Assembly: GCF_000499845.2 (NCBI RefSeq)
Contig: NC_023749.2
Coordinates: 13,688,727 to 13,752,726, forward strand
From: Phaseolus vulgaris
Lineage: Eukaryota; Streptophyta; Magnoliopsida; Fabales; Fabaceae
Reading direction: 5' to 3'
DNA: 64,000 bases
Shown piece after piece: positions 23,985 through 35,417 of the stretch. Every line of letters begins with the position of its first letter. Position 1 is the stretch's first letter. A program made the translations under genes and the position numbers. Below the pieces are notes generated by a model. The model had not been told where the DNA came from. It searched no databases and was given only the letters and a program-made list of their open reading frames with translations.

Positions 23985-24395
23985 TAATAATAATAATTAT
24001 TATTATTACTCATCTACAAATTGGGTGCTTGGTTTTTTAGAAACTTTCCTGAGAAGTTTCGTCCAATGTTAAATGATAAATAATAATAATTATTATTATT
24101 ATTATTACTCATCTACAAATTGTGTGCTTGGTTTTTTAGAAATTTTCTTGAGAAGTTTCGTCCAATGTTAAATGATAATTTGCTTACCAAAAGATCAAAT
24201 ATTTTCACTCTCTTTCAACTATCGTTGTTTCAATATTTCAATTTAAAAAATAAACATTTTGAAACATTTTGCATCAATTACCCTTTTACATTATTTAATT
24301 ATTTTATTGTATTGTGTTTTTTAATTATTACTATTAATATTATTATTATTATTACTCATATTTATTGAAAAGTTTCATGTAGTGTTAAATAAGAG
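23985..24395. repeat. Tandem repeat of about 105 bp, two copies plus a decayed third
   Basis: ATTATTACTCATCTACAAAT followed by TGGTTTTTTAGAAA, GAGAAGTTTCGTCCAATG and TTAAATGATAA occurs at about 24000-24080 and 24104-24180. A shorter relative (ATTACTCATATTTATTGAAA, then AGTTTCATGTAGTGTTAAAT) ends near 24392. ATT/AAT runs join the copies. Confidence 0.75.
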
Positions 24396-26763
24396 TTTGT
24401 TGATTTATAAAAATGTTACATCTTTTCACTCTCTTTTGATTGTTGAGATCCATTCCAGTAAAATTAAAAGATATTATAGATTTATAATAGTATTTTTTTT
24501 ATAGATAAATGTGTTGTTCGATTTGTTTCAAGCATAAGTCAATAGTAGTCTTCATGTTAGGGTTCAAAAATTATTGTAAACTTATGTTACGTTGTTCCTA
24601 ATTATATGAGTTCTAAATATTAAATTGAATATGATGATCTCAAAAACAAACATATTGATTAATGAACAACAAACAACAAAACTATGATAATACATGTTAC
24701 TTTGTTTGGAAAATTTATTATAATTATTATTATTACTTATATTATATATTTTTATTTTAAAATTATATAAGTAAATTCTCAAATATATTGAAGATGGATG
24801 GAACAACTTTTATAGGTTAAAAAACTTTAAAGGGGTGACAAGATTGTTTCTGAAACACAAATCAACGAACCAAATAATGAAATTCGAGTGATTTTTCTTT
24901 TGTGAGAAATTATTATTTTTGATGATTGTTTCTTACTTTGTTGAAATTTAAAGAATGATTTGCTTTAAATTCATGTCTCACAATGTTGAGACCTTAACAA
25001 GTTATTTTTACGCTTAATGTTTATGATTTATTTAACTAATTTCTATTATGTTTAGTTTCTTTTATGAAAATATGATTTTTATTATGTTTAGTTTCTTTCA
25101 TGCAAATATAATTGATGGTTTTTTTTTTTAAATTCAAACTACTTTATTTTTTGTAAAATACTTATTTTTTTAACTATTGTTCTTGCATGTAATTGATATT
25201 TTTATGTAATTTTCACTTCTTTTAGATGTTTTAAATTATTAATCATTGTAGAACTTGTATTATGTTTTATAATATCAAATTTAATATAATATCTAAAATA
25301 TAATTTTTTAATAGTATAATATCAAACTATTTTACTTTTTGTAAAATACATATTTTTTTTTATGTTTCTTAAATTTAAATTGTTTGTTGTTAGTTCAGGC
25401 ATGATCATATGTGAAATTTTATAGTGATACTTAATATTAAGAGTTTTATACATAAAAATTATTGTTCTTTCATGTCATTTTTTCTAAATGTTTCAAATTA
25501 TTAACTATTGTAGAACTTATATGATGTTTTATGATATCAAATTTAATATAATATCTAAATTATAGTTTTTTATAATTTTTTAATATTATAGTTTAAAATT
25601 AAGATTTTATAAGAACTACCATGGGTTGCACAGTGACGATGATTATTGATCACTCTTTTTATTTGAATTTTTAACTTAAACTCATTTATCTAAAATGACC
25701 AAAATATTATCTTTTTAAATACAATAGGAGTTAACTAAAATTGATTAAACTTTAAAAAAAAATGTGACTTAATTAAATCTAAGTGACAAATACTTAACAA
25801 ACCACCATTTATCAAATTAGTAGAGACTTAATAAAAAAGATTACAAAAAAATTAATAGAAGAAAAAATAATAAATCTTTCATAAACTTTTAAATCATTGT
25901 TGACGGTCCAGAGAAACTTTTGTCGTTTACATTAAAGTGGTCATTTAGTGTCATCCAATTTCATTCAATTAATTAAAAATATAGTTAATAAATTATTTAA
26001 TTTTGTTTATGGATCTATTATTGATTTGATGTACTCATTATTGATGTTTGCGTCTTTATTGTTTTAAAGATTGCTGCGTGACACCACTCATACAATTTTT
26101 TTTAATTAATGTCTCTTAATTTTCTTTTGTTATGAAGTTAAAGATTTAAACGGATCTATTGGCTATAAGCTATTATTCAGTTAATGCCAAATGTCGTTAT
26201 TTTTTATTTTTTAATTCACTTCTCACTTCTAATGGGAATAAACATTTCTTTTACAGTTTTACTTTTTAGATTCAGTTTAATTGTATTAAAAGAAAATATG
26301 ATCATTTTTCATACTTAGTTTCGTAAACATACAATATGAATTCAAACTTAATATTATCATAAATAATCTAAAACTTGCATATCTATATATAGCTTCTTCT
26401 TTTTTAAATAATTTGTTATTACATTGAATCTTGAGTTTCTTTGATAATTTGTTTAATATATAATATTTTAAAAATCTATATATAATAATAACAGAAAGAT
26501 TTCAAAAAAAAAATACTCTTTGTAACATTATTATATTTGCAAGAGGATTTTCAAGAAGTAAACAACCCTACAAGAAATATTTTGGTAAAAGTTTATAATT
26601 TTGTAATTACTTTTGATTGAAATTGACTAAACACACAAAGATAAAGAGTAATAAGATCAAGAAAATCGAATTACATATCAACAATGATCAATTCTTGAGT
26701 AGTCAAATTTACAAAATAGCTAATATAACAAACTTTTAAAGTTTCTACAAAAATCTTTTTTGA

Positions 26764-27345
26764 TTAAAGATTTTCTTCAACTATCCACCTTTTCTTCATG
26801 GTTTTCCAAGTGAGCTCAAAAGATTGAGTGATTCTTGTTGCAATTTTGTGTATCTCACTTCTTGGAGGATAACCCAAGGGATAAGAGAAGACACTCACCA
26901 TGTCATCCGCAAACTCATCAACTTTTGAGTACTCCAATTTTTTTAGCTTTGATTCAATATCCCGTAAACTCATTGTCTTCTTCTTTTTCACGTTCTTATG
27001 GATAACAAGATCACTCTTTTTGAAAATCCATGCATCTCTTCCAACCATTAAACGCTTCAACACTGCCCAACATTGCATCTTTTTGTGTTTATCCATTGCC
27101 ATTGCATGCTTCTCCCTTTTCTTGCACTCCATGCGCAATCTTTCTTTCTTCTTTCTCTTATCACACCCCTTGTACCTAATTTCTTGATTTCTGGCACCAG
27201 ATTGTAATGGAATTTTTGTATCAACCCATATTGCTTTTGCGTAACCCTTCTTATTCTTCAATTCACATACACCTTCACACTTTTGAGGACATGAAGAATA
27301 AATTTTTATGATCAGCTTCTTGCAAGATTGTTCTAATTCTCCCAT
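26764..27345 (-). CDS. Bromodomain-like protein (plant GTE-related), copy A
   Basis: An intact ORF of 193 codons. Residues 22-90 are Lys-rich (CDKRKKKERLRMECKKREKH). From about 91 the sequence resembles plant GTE bromodomain factors: QCWAVLKRLMVGRDAWIFKK (helix Z), then ESKLKKLEYSKVDEFADDM and EIHKIATRITQSFELTWKTM (helices B-C). GTE proteins read acetylated histones in the nucleus. Here the ZA loop (111-126) is short and lacks the usual PVDP...PMDL segment. The BC loop reads LGYPPRSE where GTE proteins have YNPP, so the acetyl-lysine-binding Asn is missing. Binding is therefore doubtful. At 193 residues it is much shorter than GTE proteins. It could be a retained fragment, a processed copy or a rapidly evolving paralogue. 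The protein is identical to copy B. GTE assignment rests on recalled family motifs, not on a search. Confidence 0.6.
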   Translation of the reverse strand: MGELEQSCKKLIIKIYSSCPQKCEGVCELKNKKGYAKAIWVDTKIPLQSGARNQEIRYKGCDKRKKKERLRMECKKREKHAMAMDKHKKMQCWAVLKRLMVGRDAWIFKKSDLVIHKNVKKKKTMSLRDIESKLKKLEYSKVDEFADDMVSVFSYPLGYPPRSEIHKIATRITQSFELTWKTMKKRWIVEENL

Positions 27346-27429
27346 TGTTGAGTAGAAAATGAATGAAGAAAATGAGAATAGAAAAAAAAATATGACTTAG
27401 AAGACCAAATATCATTATTTAAACTAATA

Positions 27430-27650
27430 TATATAAAAGGAAAGTGATAGTAAAATTTATTATTTTATTCTTTTAAATAAGATTTTATATCAAGAAACGT
27501 TTAGTAATATCACTTATTTTCTTTAAATTCTAATACTACTTTAAAGAATTTATTACAAATTCAATATAATTAATATTAATATAAAATATTATTATATTAT
27601 TTTTATTTAGATATACATAACGGATACTACTATTAGTATATATATTTAAA

Positions 27651-27699
<49 letters not shown>

Positions 27700-28130
27700 A
27701 AACTGATAGTGAAATTTATTATTTTATTCTTTTTAATAAGATTTTATATCAAGAATATCAAGAACTGTTTAGCTTTTAAGATAATAATATCACTTATTTT
27801 CTTTAAATTTAATACTGTTTTAAAGAATTTATAACAAATTCAATATAATTAATATTAATATCAAATATTATTATATTATTTTTATTTAGATATATATAAC
27901 GGATACTACGTACATATATTTAAAGGAATATATATAAAAGGAAAGTGATAGTTAAATTTATTATTTTATATCAAGAACCGTTTAGTTTACAAGATAATAA
28001 TATCACTTATTTTCTTTAAATTTAATACTACTTTAAAGAATTTATTACAAATTCAATATATTATTTTTATTTAGATATACGTAACAGATACTACTATGAG
28101 TATATATTTAAAATTAATCTAATGGTCACA
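27430..28130. repeat. AT-rich tandem repeat, three units of about 230-265 bp
   Basis: Each unit has TATATATAAAAGGAAA, then GTGATAGTAAAATTTATTAT, TATCAAGAA(A/C)CGTTTAG, ATATCACTTATTTTCTTTAA and TTTAGATATACATAACGGAT. Units start near 27430, 27690 and 27930. A single divergent unit also lies at 33500-33700. (TA)n sits between units 1 and 2. They lie in the 5' flank of the bromodomain-like gene, so they could include its promoter. Confidence 0.75.
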
Positions 28131-28280
28131 ACTTCATATACTTTTTTTTATTTGAATATAGTGTTTTGATGTTATATTTGGGCACACCCTTTCACTGTTT
28201 TCACCATCCAAACACGGTTTATAGCAAATTATTGTTTTTGTTATTCCAAATTAAAGGATTCTCAATCTTGCACTGTATTT

Positions 28281-28359
28281 CTGGTTACTGTATATGGGTT
28301 GGGATACCCCTGAAGTATCCCTTTAAATTTTATTTATTCATTGCTGATAAAAAAAAAAA
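28281..28359 (+). mobile_element. Short LINE 3' fragment, copy A
   Basis: CTGGTTACTGTATATGGGTT, then GGGATACCCCTGAAG and TTCATTGCTGATAAAAAAAA. This matches the 3' end of the LINE at 40650-40717. It is strongly 5'-truncated. In copy B the same insertion (46380-46468) is flanked by CGTTG on both sides, and copy D has the empty site at about 62735-62740. In A a deletion of about 53 bp removed the left flank and the left target duplication. Confidence 0.85.
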
Positions 28360-29744
28360 CCCCGTTGTGACCTTATTCAATGGACAACCAGTTCTTGACC
28401 CACAAACTGAGGTCACTTCGTTGAGTTTTTATTTTTTTTAATTGGGTACATTATTTCTTTTAATCCTTTAATCATTATTATCTTACTTTTTATTCTTTTG
28501 ATTTTGTGTAATGTTATTTTTAATGTTTAGGGTAAGAACTTTAACATTGACAATATAATAATGTCGTCTATTCAACAATTATCACATATATTTAATTGAG
28601 TGACATGAATTTGTTATTATTTATTAAAATTTTAATTATCACATTATTTAGAAATAATATTTTGATAATCCATCAGAAGAGAAGTAGTGTGGAATAGTAC
28701 GTATGTTCTTTTGTTCTTCATGTGATAGACATTACAAAAGTAGTTCATCAAACTATTGTCGATTGTGAGCATCGTTCAAGTATATGATTTTTTAACTGGG
28801 TTCGCAAGACTCGAGAAGCTCAACTATACATTTATTATCGTTGACATCACTTCATTTTTCATTGACATCAAGTGCAAGTGCAAGGTAAGGACATGTTTTG
28901 GACCTTCAAATTAATAGCCAACAGAATACACCAAAAAACAATTATACTTATATATAATAAAAATATGAATTCTCTATATATATAATATAATTAAAAATAT
29001 ATCTAATTTACTCTTTTATTTATATATATATATATATTAAAACTTAGTATATAATTAAAACATTTATTTCTTAAAATTTAAATATGAAATAAAATATGTG
29101 AATAAATAATATATATATCAGATTTTAATTTAATAAATATATTAAATTTTTCATACAAAAGTGCTCAACTTTTATCTAATTTATATAATTATGTCAATAT
29201 TATTTTAAAATGAATAAATACACTTTATTAAAAAGTAAAATGTAAATTTAAATTATCAGACCAAGTATACTACTTATGACATATAAATATTAAATTAATT
29301 TTATAAAATAAAATAAAAATGTAAATTTACTTCACCATAAATATTTTATATATTTTTAAAAAGTTAATTATGTATAATAACTATTTAAATCATCAAATTT
29401 TATTTTTTAAAATTATTGTCTAAAAATAATTTTAAATAAATAATTATATATTTGTTACCATATATTATATATTATTTAATATTTTATTTCAGAAAGATAT
29501 ATTTTAGATAACATCATAATATATATTAAAAAAATAATATAATAAATATATTAAATATATTAAACTTTTCTCATAAAAATGTTTAAATTTGGTTTAATTT
29601 ATATTATTATTTTCAATATTATCTTAAAATGGATAAATAAACTTTATGAAATTTTAAAAAGTGAAATTTGAGTTTATTTGATTTATAAAAAGAAGTTTAA
29701 ACACATTCTGAAAAGTATAAACAATATAATCTACGCATCCACTG

Positions 29745-31850
29745 GTAACAATTATTAGCTCAACAATAAGTTTAAATATTTGATTTACATTGCAGAGTTT
29801 TTTTTTTCATCGACAATAAACAATTAAATTAAATTGATTACTTAAGAACTGGTCTAACCCTCATACAGAGAATAAAAGATAAAAGTTTATTTTCACTTCT
29901 GTATTTAAAACTCACAGATTAATCTTCTACTTCTTTTCCCAACACAGTGATCACATAGTCAATGATTAATAACATGAATATCAAATTGGTACGGATCCAA
30001 ATAAATTGGATTGTAGTACTCACAATGTTTGAGGTACAAGATTATATGGTGGTTTATTCTTTTCTCACCCAAGAAAAAATTGGAGGGCTAAAAAATCTAC
30101 AGCACTGCATAAAAAAGTAGTGAGTTAAAGAAGGTGAAAATGTATTGAATTAATGTATTTTGTATTTTCGATTTTGCATCTTGAAATCTGATTCAAGCTT
30201 TGTTTTGTTCATGCTTTTCTCATAAAAGCAAAGCACACAACCACTCTTTTCTCACATGCCTGCAAATTTCATATTTTAGCCAAAAATGGGATGTTGAAAA
30301 ATTTACAGCTTTGGACAGAGAAAGCAGTTACTTAAACAAAGTAAATGTATAGAAATTTAAAGTTTTGTATTTTCAAATTTGAAATGTTATTTGAAATCAC
30401 ACGCGAATAAGTGCTTATTCTCCAGCTAAGCTTGGCAATAGAAGTTGTATATTGTTTTTAACAACTTTCTTTTTTTTGTGGTTTTTTCTTATCATGATTT
30501 TCTTCCTTTGTTCAAAAACCAAAAGTTCTTCCTTCATATTATGTCAGTCCTTCATCTGAGAAAATTTGGACCATACTTTCTACCTTTAAAAAATATAATA
30601 TATTGTTGCTCTTTAAATTCTATGGTTGTGTCTCTGTTCTTTAAATCAAAATATATAAGATCAGTTCAACAATTTTGAAATCTTGTACAATTAAGTTCAA
30701 TTAGTTTCTACAACCTTTTGCCTTTTGTTATTTTCTTCAATTAGTTCCTACACAAGGATTATTAGCTTTACAATAATAAGAATTTGAATATTTGATTTAC
30801 ATTATTGTAAAGTATTTGATAACCCAAATTAGAAAACTTCTTCACGGTGGTCATCAGAATGATCACATAGTTAGTGATTTTTATAAAGGGTTGATCCTTG
30901 GGATTCTTTTTATTATTGATAGAGATGGGATAGACACTAGGAGGTCTATTCTTTTTATTATTGATAGAGATGAGATAGACACTAGGAGGTCTTTTTGGTT
31001 GATATATAGATGGAAAGGTACTTTATGAGCATGTATAAGAGTTGGACCACCGGTAAAGTGGTCTCACTTAATTTCATTACTATTTACTGGAAAAAAAACA
31101 TAGTCAGTGATTTAACTGAACATGAATATAAAATTGGTACTGTTGTGGATACAAATAAATTGTATTGTAGTAGTATGAAAGTTTGAGGTACAGGATTATA
31201 TGGTGGTTCATTCTTTTCCACAAAAGAAAAAAAATTGGAGGGCTGAAAAATCTGCAGTAGTGGATAGAAAAATAGTGAGCTAAAAAAGATAAAAGTGTAT
31301 TGAATTAATGTATTTTGTATTTTTTTTATTTTAAATTTTGAAATCTGATTCAAATTTTGTTTTGTTCATGCTTTTCTCCTCCCAAAATCAAAGTAAACAA
31401 CCACTATTTTCTCATAGTCATGCATATTTCATATTTTTTAGTCAAAAATAGGTTGTTAACAAATTTGCAGCTTTGGACAGTGAGAGAAGTGAGTTAAACA
31501 AGGTAAATGTATTTGAAATTTCAAAATTCAAAAATATTTATTTGATAATCGTGCTCCAGTTTACAATCCAATAAATATTAATATTTTAATTATTTATAAA
31601 AATTTATAATTTTTTGAATTTTAAAATAATTTCTAACATTTTGTATTTTGCTTGTATTTTCATTAAGGAGGTTTATTCTTCTTTTTAAATTTTTTTTAAT
31701 TACAAATATTAATATTTATTATTGTTATAGGTTGAAGCAGAGTTGTCAAAGCATCATAACCCTTTGAAATTTTGTATTTTTAAATTTGAAATGTCATTTG
31801 AATTTACACGCGGATAACTGTTTATTCTTTGGTGAAGCAGTTTATTCCTA
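29745..31850. repeat. Local tandem duplication R1/R2 (about 0.7-1 kb each)
   Basis: R1 (29745-30440) and R2 (30752-31560, with a further partial piece at 31760-31850) share AATATTTGATTTACATT, GATCACATAGT(C/T)A(A/G)TGATT, ATTATATGGTGGTT(T/C)ATTC, AATTGGAGGGCT(A/G)AAAAATC and AAATTTGAAATGT(T/C)ATTTGAA. R2 holds a LINE fragment that R1 lacks. ORFs in this stretch are not convincing as genes. Confidence 0.8.
30881..31097 (+). mobile_element. LINE 3' fragment with 16-bp target duplication, copy A
   Basis: 217 bp ending TTGGACCACCGGTAAAGTGG and then TTTACTGGAAAAAAAA, like the LINE end at 1-222. It is flanked by ACATAGTTAGTGATTT (30865-30880) and ACATAGTCAGTGATTT (31098-31113). The paralogous R1 site at about 29955 (CACATAGTCAATGATTAAT) is empty. 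Inside, a 45-bp segment (30903-30947) is duplicated in tandem at 30948-30992; copy B has only one. Confidence 0.9.
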
Positions 31851-32034
31851 GGGGTGTGGTTTTGGTTGAGAAAATGGAGAAATAAGAATGGGAGATGAAC
31901 AGAGAAATAGAGGTGACAGAAAAATGAGTGAATGAAAGAGTGTGAAAGAGAAATTAACAAAAGCATGCAAAATAGATTTGTTGCATATTTGATTTGGTTT
32001 TGTACACTTATTATTATATTTTTACTATATCATT

Positions 32035-32560
32035 AAATCCTTTGAGAATTGTTGCGAGTGGAGAGTGGGAGACGGGAAGGATATTTTGTTTTGGAAAGAT
32101 GTTTGGGTGGGCAATGAAGATCTGAAAAGTAAATTTCCAAGATTGTTCTCTTTGTGTGGTAATAAAGAAGATAGTTTACCGTCTTGTGGGGGAGTGGGTT
32201 AATGATAGATGAGAGTGGAAGTTAATTTGGAGGAGAGGTCTGTTTGATCGGGAAATATACCAGGAAGTCCAGCTGTTACAAGAAGTGGAAAGACCCTATC
32301 ATGAATTTTGTAGATAGTCGAGTTTGGAAGGCTGGTAAGGATAGTGGTTTCTAGGTAAAATCTGTCTATACTCTTTTAAGAGGCCCTGTGGAGGGAAAAA
32401 GTGTGTTTGTCTTCCTCTAGAAGACTACTGCTTTGTCCTCAACACAAATTATCGCTTGGAGGGTGTTGATTAATTTGATTGCCACAAAAGCTAACTTGGA
32501 GAGGCGTGGGGTTTTGGTGAATCTCGTGGGCAAAAGAGGGTTGTCTTTACAAGAGAGAAA
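32035..32560 (+). pseudogene. LINE reverse-transcriptase zinc-binding region (zf-RVT) fragment
   Basis: Broken frames read WRVGDGKDILFWKDVWVGN at about 32065-32120 and IIAWRVLINLIATKANLERR in the ORF beginning at 32433. Both are characteristic of the C-terminal zf-RVT part of plant LINE ORF2. The ORF continues with 50-odd residues unlike zf-RVT and stops at 32738. Several stops interrupt the upstream part. It is less related to the LINE at 34050 than to a different LINE family. Confidence 0.65.
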
Positions 32561-32929
32561 CCCAGAGCCACAGGTCAGATTTAGGATGAACGAGCATGGA
32601 AAGGTTCAGGTAGACCAGTCAGAGGTACTTGTGGCAGTGGGAGCACGGGTTGTGCTTCAGCTAAGGTTCCTAGACGATAGTGGGTTGGGAGAACCAGTAT
32701 TCCAGCAGTTAAAACTTCTCCAGAAAAATTCTTGTTGAATATGGAGAGTGTTTGTTCTCAGGTTGTTTCAGGATCCGGCAGTTCCTATAAGTGGAGTCGG
32801 TAGGAACAGAAAACGGGTCAGTGACTGATGTGTTGAAACTCAGGGGAGTTTTAACGAAGTCTTAAAAATGATTAAGAAGGCTGGTGGCAACTAGAGGTGG
32901 AACATTGAGTTCCGTCGACAGATTACAGG

Positions 32930-33363
32930 AAGTACATGTACACAGTTGAAGCGCAGGTGAACATTGTTTCGTGACTTTAAGTGGGAGATTGTTGGGTATG
33001 AAGTCAAGACCAATTAGGTTGAGCTGACAAGACACCATGTACACAGTTGAAGCGCAGGTGAACATTGTTCCGTGACTTCAAGTGGGAGATTGTTGGGTAT
33101 GAAGCCAGGATCAATTGTGTTGGGTTGAGTAGACACCATGTTTTAGTGAGTGGGCTTAATCATTGTGTCCCTTTATTATCTCTTTTTATCTCTATTTAAA
33201 GAGATCATTGTACTTGTAATTGGTGTGCAACAGGATATAATGAAAACCTAATAGTTGCCCGTGTGGATGTAGGTTGCAGTTGGCGACCGAACCACGTTAA
33301 ATCATATGTTGTTTATTTTCTGCAGTTGATTTGTGATTATGTGTGTTGTTTCCGCGTGTATCA
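32930..33363 (+). mobile_element. Short copia LTR remnant with duplicated polypurine tract
   Basis: TCAAGTGGGAGAT precedes TGTTGGGTATGAAG at 33091, the usual polypurine tract plus LTR start of plant copia elements. The LTR runs about 270 bp through GGCGACCGAACCACGTTAAA to CGCGTGTATCA at 33363. A 101-bp segment spanning CATGTACACAGTTGAAGCGC and the LTR start is repeated in tandem (from 32935 and from 33036). There is no second LTR and no coding region next to it; the upstream sequence is zf-RVT, so this is a chimera. Confidence 0.75.
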
Positions 33364-34049
33364 TTGAGGACATGAAGAATAAATTTTTATGATAAGCTTC
33401 TTGCAAGATTGTTCTAATTCTCCCAATGTTGAGTAGAAAATGAATGAAGAAAATAAGAATAGAAAGAAAAATATAACTTAAAAGACCAAACATTATTATT
33501 TAAATCAATATATATAAAAAGTAATTGATTATTTTACTATCTTTTTAATAATGATTTTATATCAAGAACGGTTTAGTGTTCAAGATAATAATATCATTTA
33601 TTTTCTTTAAATTTTAATACTACTTTAAAGAATTATTACAAATTCAATATAAATAATATTAATATCAAATATTATTATATTATTTTTATTTAGATAGAAG
33701 GAAAAATATTACTATATATGCAATTTGAAGGAATAAAATCATATTTAAATCTTTCATAAACTTTTAAATGGTTGTTACTGTCCAGAGAAACTTTTGTCCT
33801 TGTTCATTTAATGTCATATAGCATATTGTAAATATCCAATTTCATTCAGTTAATTAAAAATATATTTAATAAATTATTTAATTTTGTTTATGATTCTATC
33901 ATTGATTTGTTGTACTCATTATTGGTGTTTGCGTCTTTATTGTTTTAAAGATTTCTGCGTGAACACAGTCATACCATTATTTTTAATTAATATCTCTTAA
34001 GTTTCTTTTGTTACGAAGTTAAAGATTTAAACGGATCTACCGGCTATAA
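33363..34049 (-). pseudogene. Truncated 5' end and flank of the bromodomain-like gene
   Basis: TTGAGGACATGAAGAATAAA onward matches the first 19 or so codons of the bromodomain-like gene (as at 27288-27345), then its 5' flank and one AT-rich repeat unit. It then jumps to sequence matching 25870-26165 (CCAGAGAAACTTTTGTC...GATTTAAACGGATCTA). The gene body is missing. This is an older, more divergent partial copy inside unit A; copy B has the same at about 51419-52106. It is also the LINE insertion site. Confidence 0.75.
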
Positions 34050-35417
34050 ATGTCTCAACTAGAAATGGATCGTCGTAAACATACCGGAGACCGTCATAAA
34101 GAGACCGGAGAGGGCAGTAGATCTCGCTTATTAGTGAGGCAGGATGGTAACGGTCCCCAGCACAGATTAAGTAACAACTCCACTACGTTCTTCTTCTCTA
34201 ACTTTCCTGATGACTATGGAGAGAAGGATATGCTCAAAATCTTCCAAAGATGGGCAAGGGTGAAAGATGTCTTCATCTCCCGTAGGTTGAATAAGTGGGG
34301 AAGAAGATTTGGTTTCGTGAGTTTATTTGACGTGAAGAACGTGGCGAAGCTGGAGAAGGAGCTCGACCAGATATACATAGGAAATAGAAAACTTTATGTG
34401 AACATCCCGAAGTATCTTCGCCATCAAGCGGAGCTCCCTAGGGAAGAGTCAAAGGACGCCAGGAAAACGACCATGGTGAGGCCAATGATGGGCAAGAACA
34501 AGATGGAAGATGTTGACGAGAACAAGACTACAAAAATGAGGGAAGTTTGGGAGGAAAGGGGATAACAAAAAGGTTATCCCCTTTATAGAATCTGCGAACA
34601 TGATGAGCTGGCAAGAATAGTTGTGGATATTGAATGCCTGGATACCCAAAATACAATCAAAGGGGGTTTGGGCCAAGTTAGGAATTTGGAGGCCCATTTC
34701 GAGGAGGTTCAGGCGGGTGCGGGTGTGAGTGGATCCAGGTCAGGGCCATCTCAAACGGAAATCGGGTCAGACCATGATCACAGGTTCGCTCGAGGTGCAA
34801 TAGGAGGCTCGTTAGGAGGAAGGGTGATGCACCAATCTCAGGAGGAGTGGTCCTCAGCGTATTCAAACAAGGAAATCAGTGTCAGTCGCACCATAGCCCC
34901 AGAGAGTGGGGCGGAGACGAAGACCGTGGAACAGGAAGAGATGCTCAAAGGTTATCATCAGCACGAAGCAACTGTTGAAGCGAAAGGCCTTGGGGATGTC
35001 TGCACAGATAGTGGGTTCCCTATACGGTTAGGAGTTGAAGAGGGGGGGAGGCCAGTAGGAAACGCTCAACACCAAAGGAAGACCAATGGATTAATGGAAT
35101 TGGAAGCTCCGAACTCTCACCCAAGTCGCTCTGTTAGATTAAGATCTAAGGCAACTCGTGTTGGGAATTTGCATCAAACCATTCAAGGTATGTCCTCTGT
35201 CTCTCTTTCGGATGAGGATATAGATAATTGTAACTCAAGGTTGCGAGATACGGTTTCACCAGCGGATCTGTCTAAGTTGTGGGAGATCAGTAGAAGAGTA
35301 GGGATTTTCTGCAGGGGGGATGATCAGGAGGTCGAAAAAGAATACGTGTGTATGGAAGCTAGAGACGTGGAGTTTTTGAAGAATGTTGAGGAAGGAAACA
35401 AGGATGGTCTACTATGA
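34050..35417 (+). pseudogene. LINE ORF1 (RRM-type RNA-binding protein), frameshifted
   Basis: The first 171 codons contain an RNA recognition motif: TTFFFSNFPDDYGEKDMLKI, then GRRFGFVSLFD and GNRKLYVNIPKY (RNP-like). Plant L1 ORF1 proteins bind the element RNA this way. The frame ends at 34565; a second frame (34623-35417) continues the same protein with LSDEDIDNCNSRL and KEYVCMEARD. Its TGA stop (35415-35417) overlaps the ORF2 start in ATGA. Confidence 0.82.

Noticed and set aside
31754..31966. 70-codon minus-strand ORF, identical in copies A and B (49812-50024)
   Set aside because: Identity follows from the recent duplication. The composition is low-complexity and no start context or domain supports a gene.
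32862..33065. Minus-strand ORF conserved between A and B
   Set aside because: It lies antisense to the copia LTR junction. Conservation reflects duplication only.
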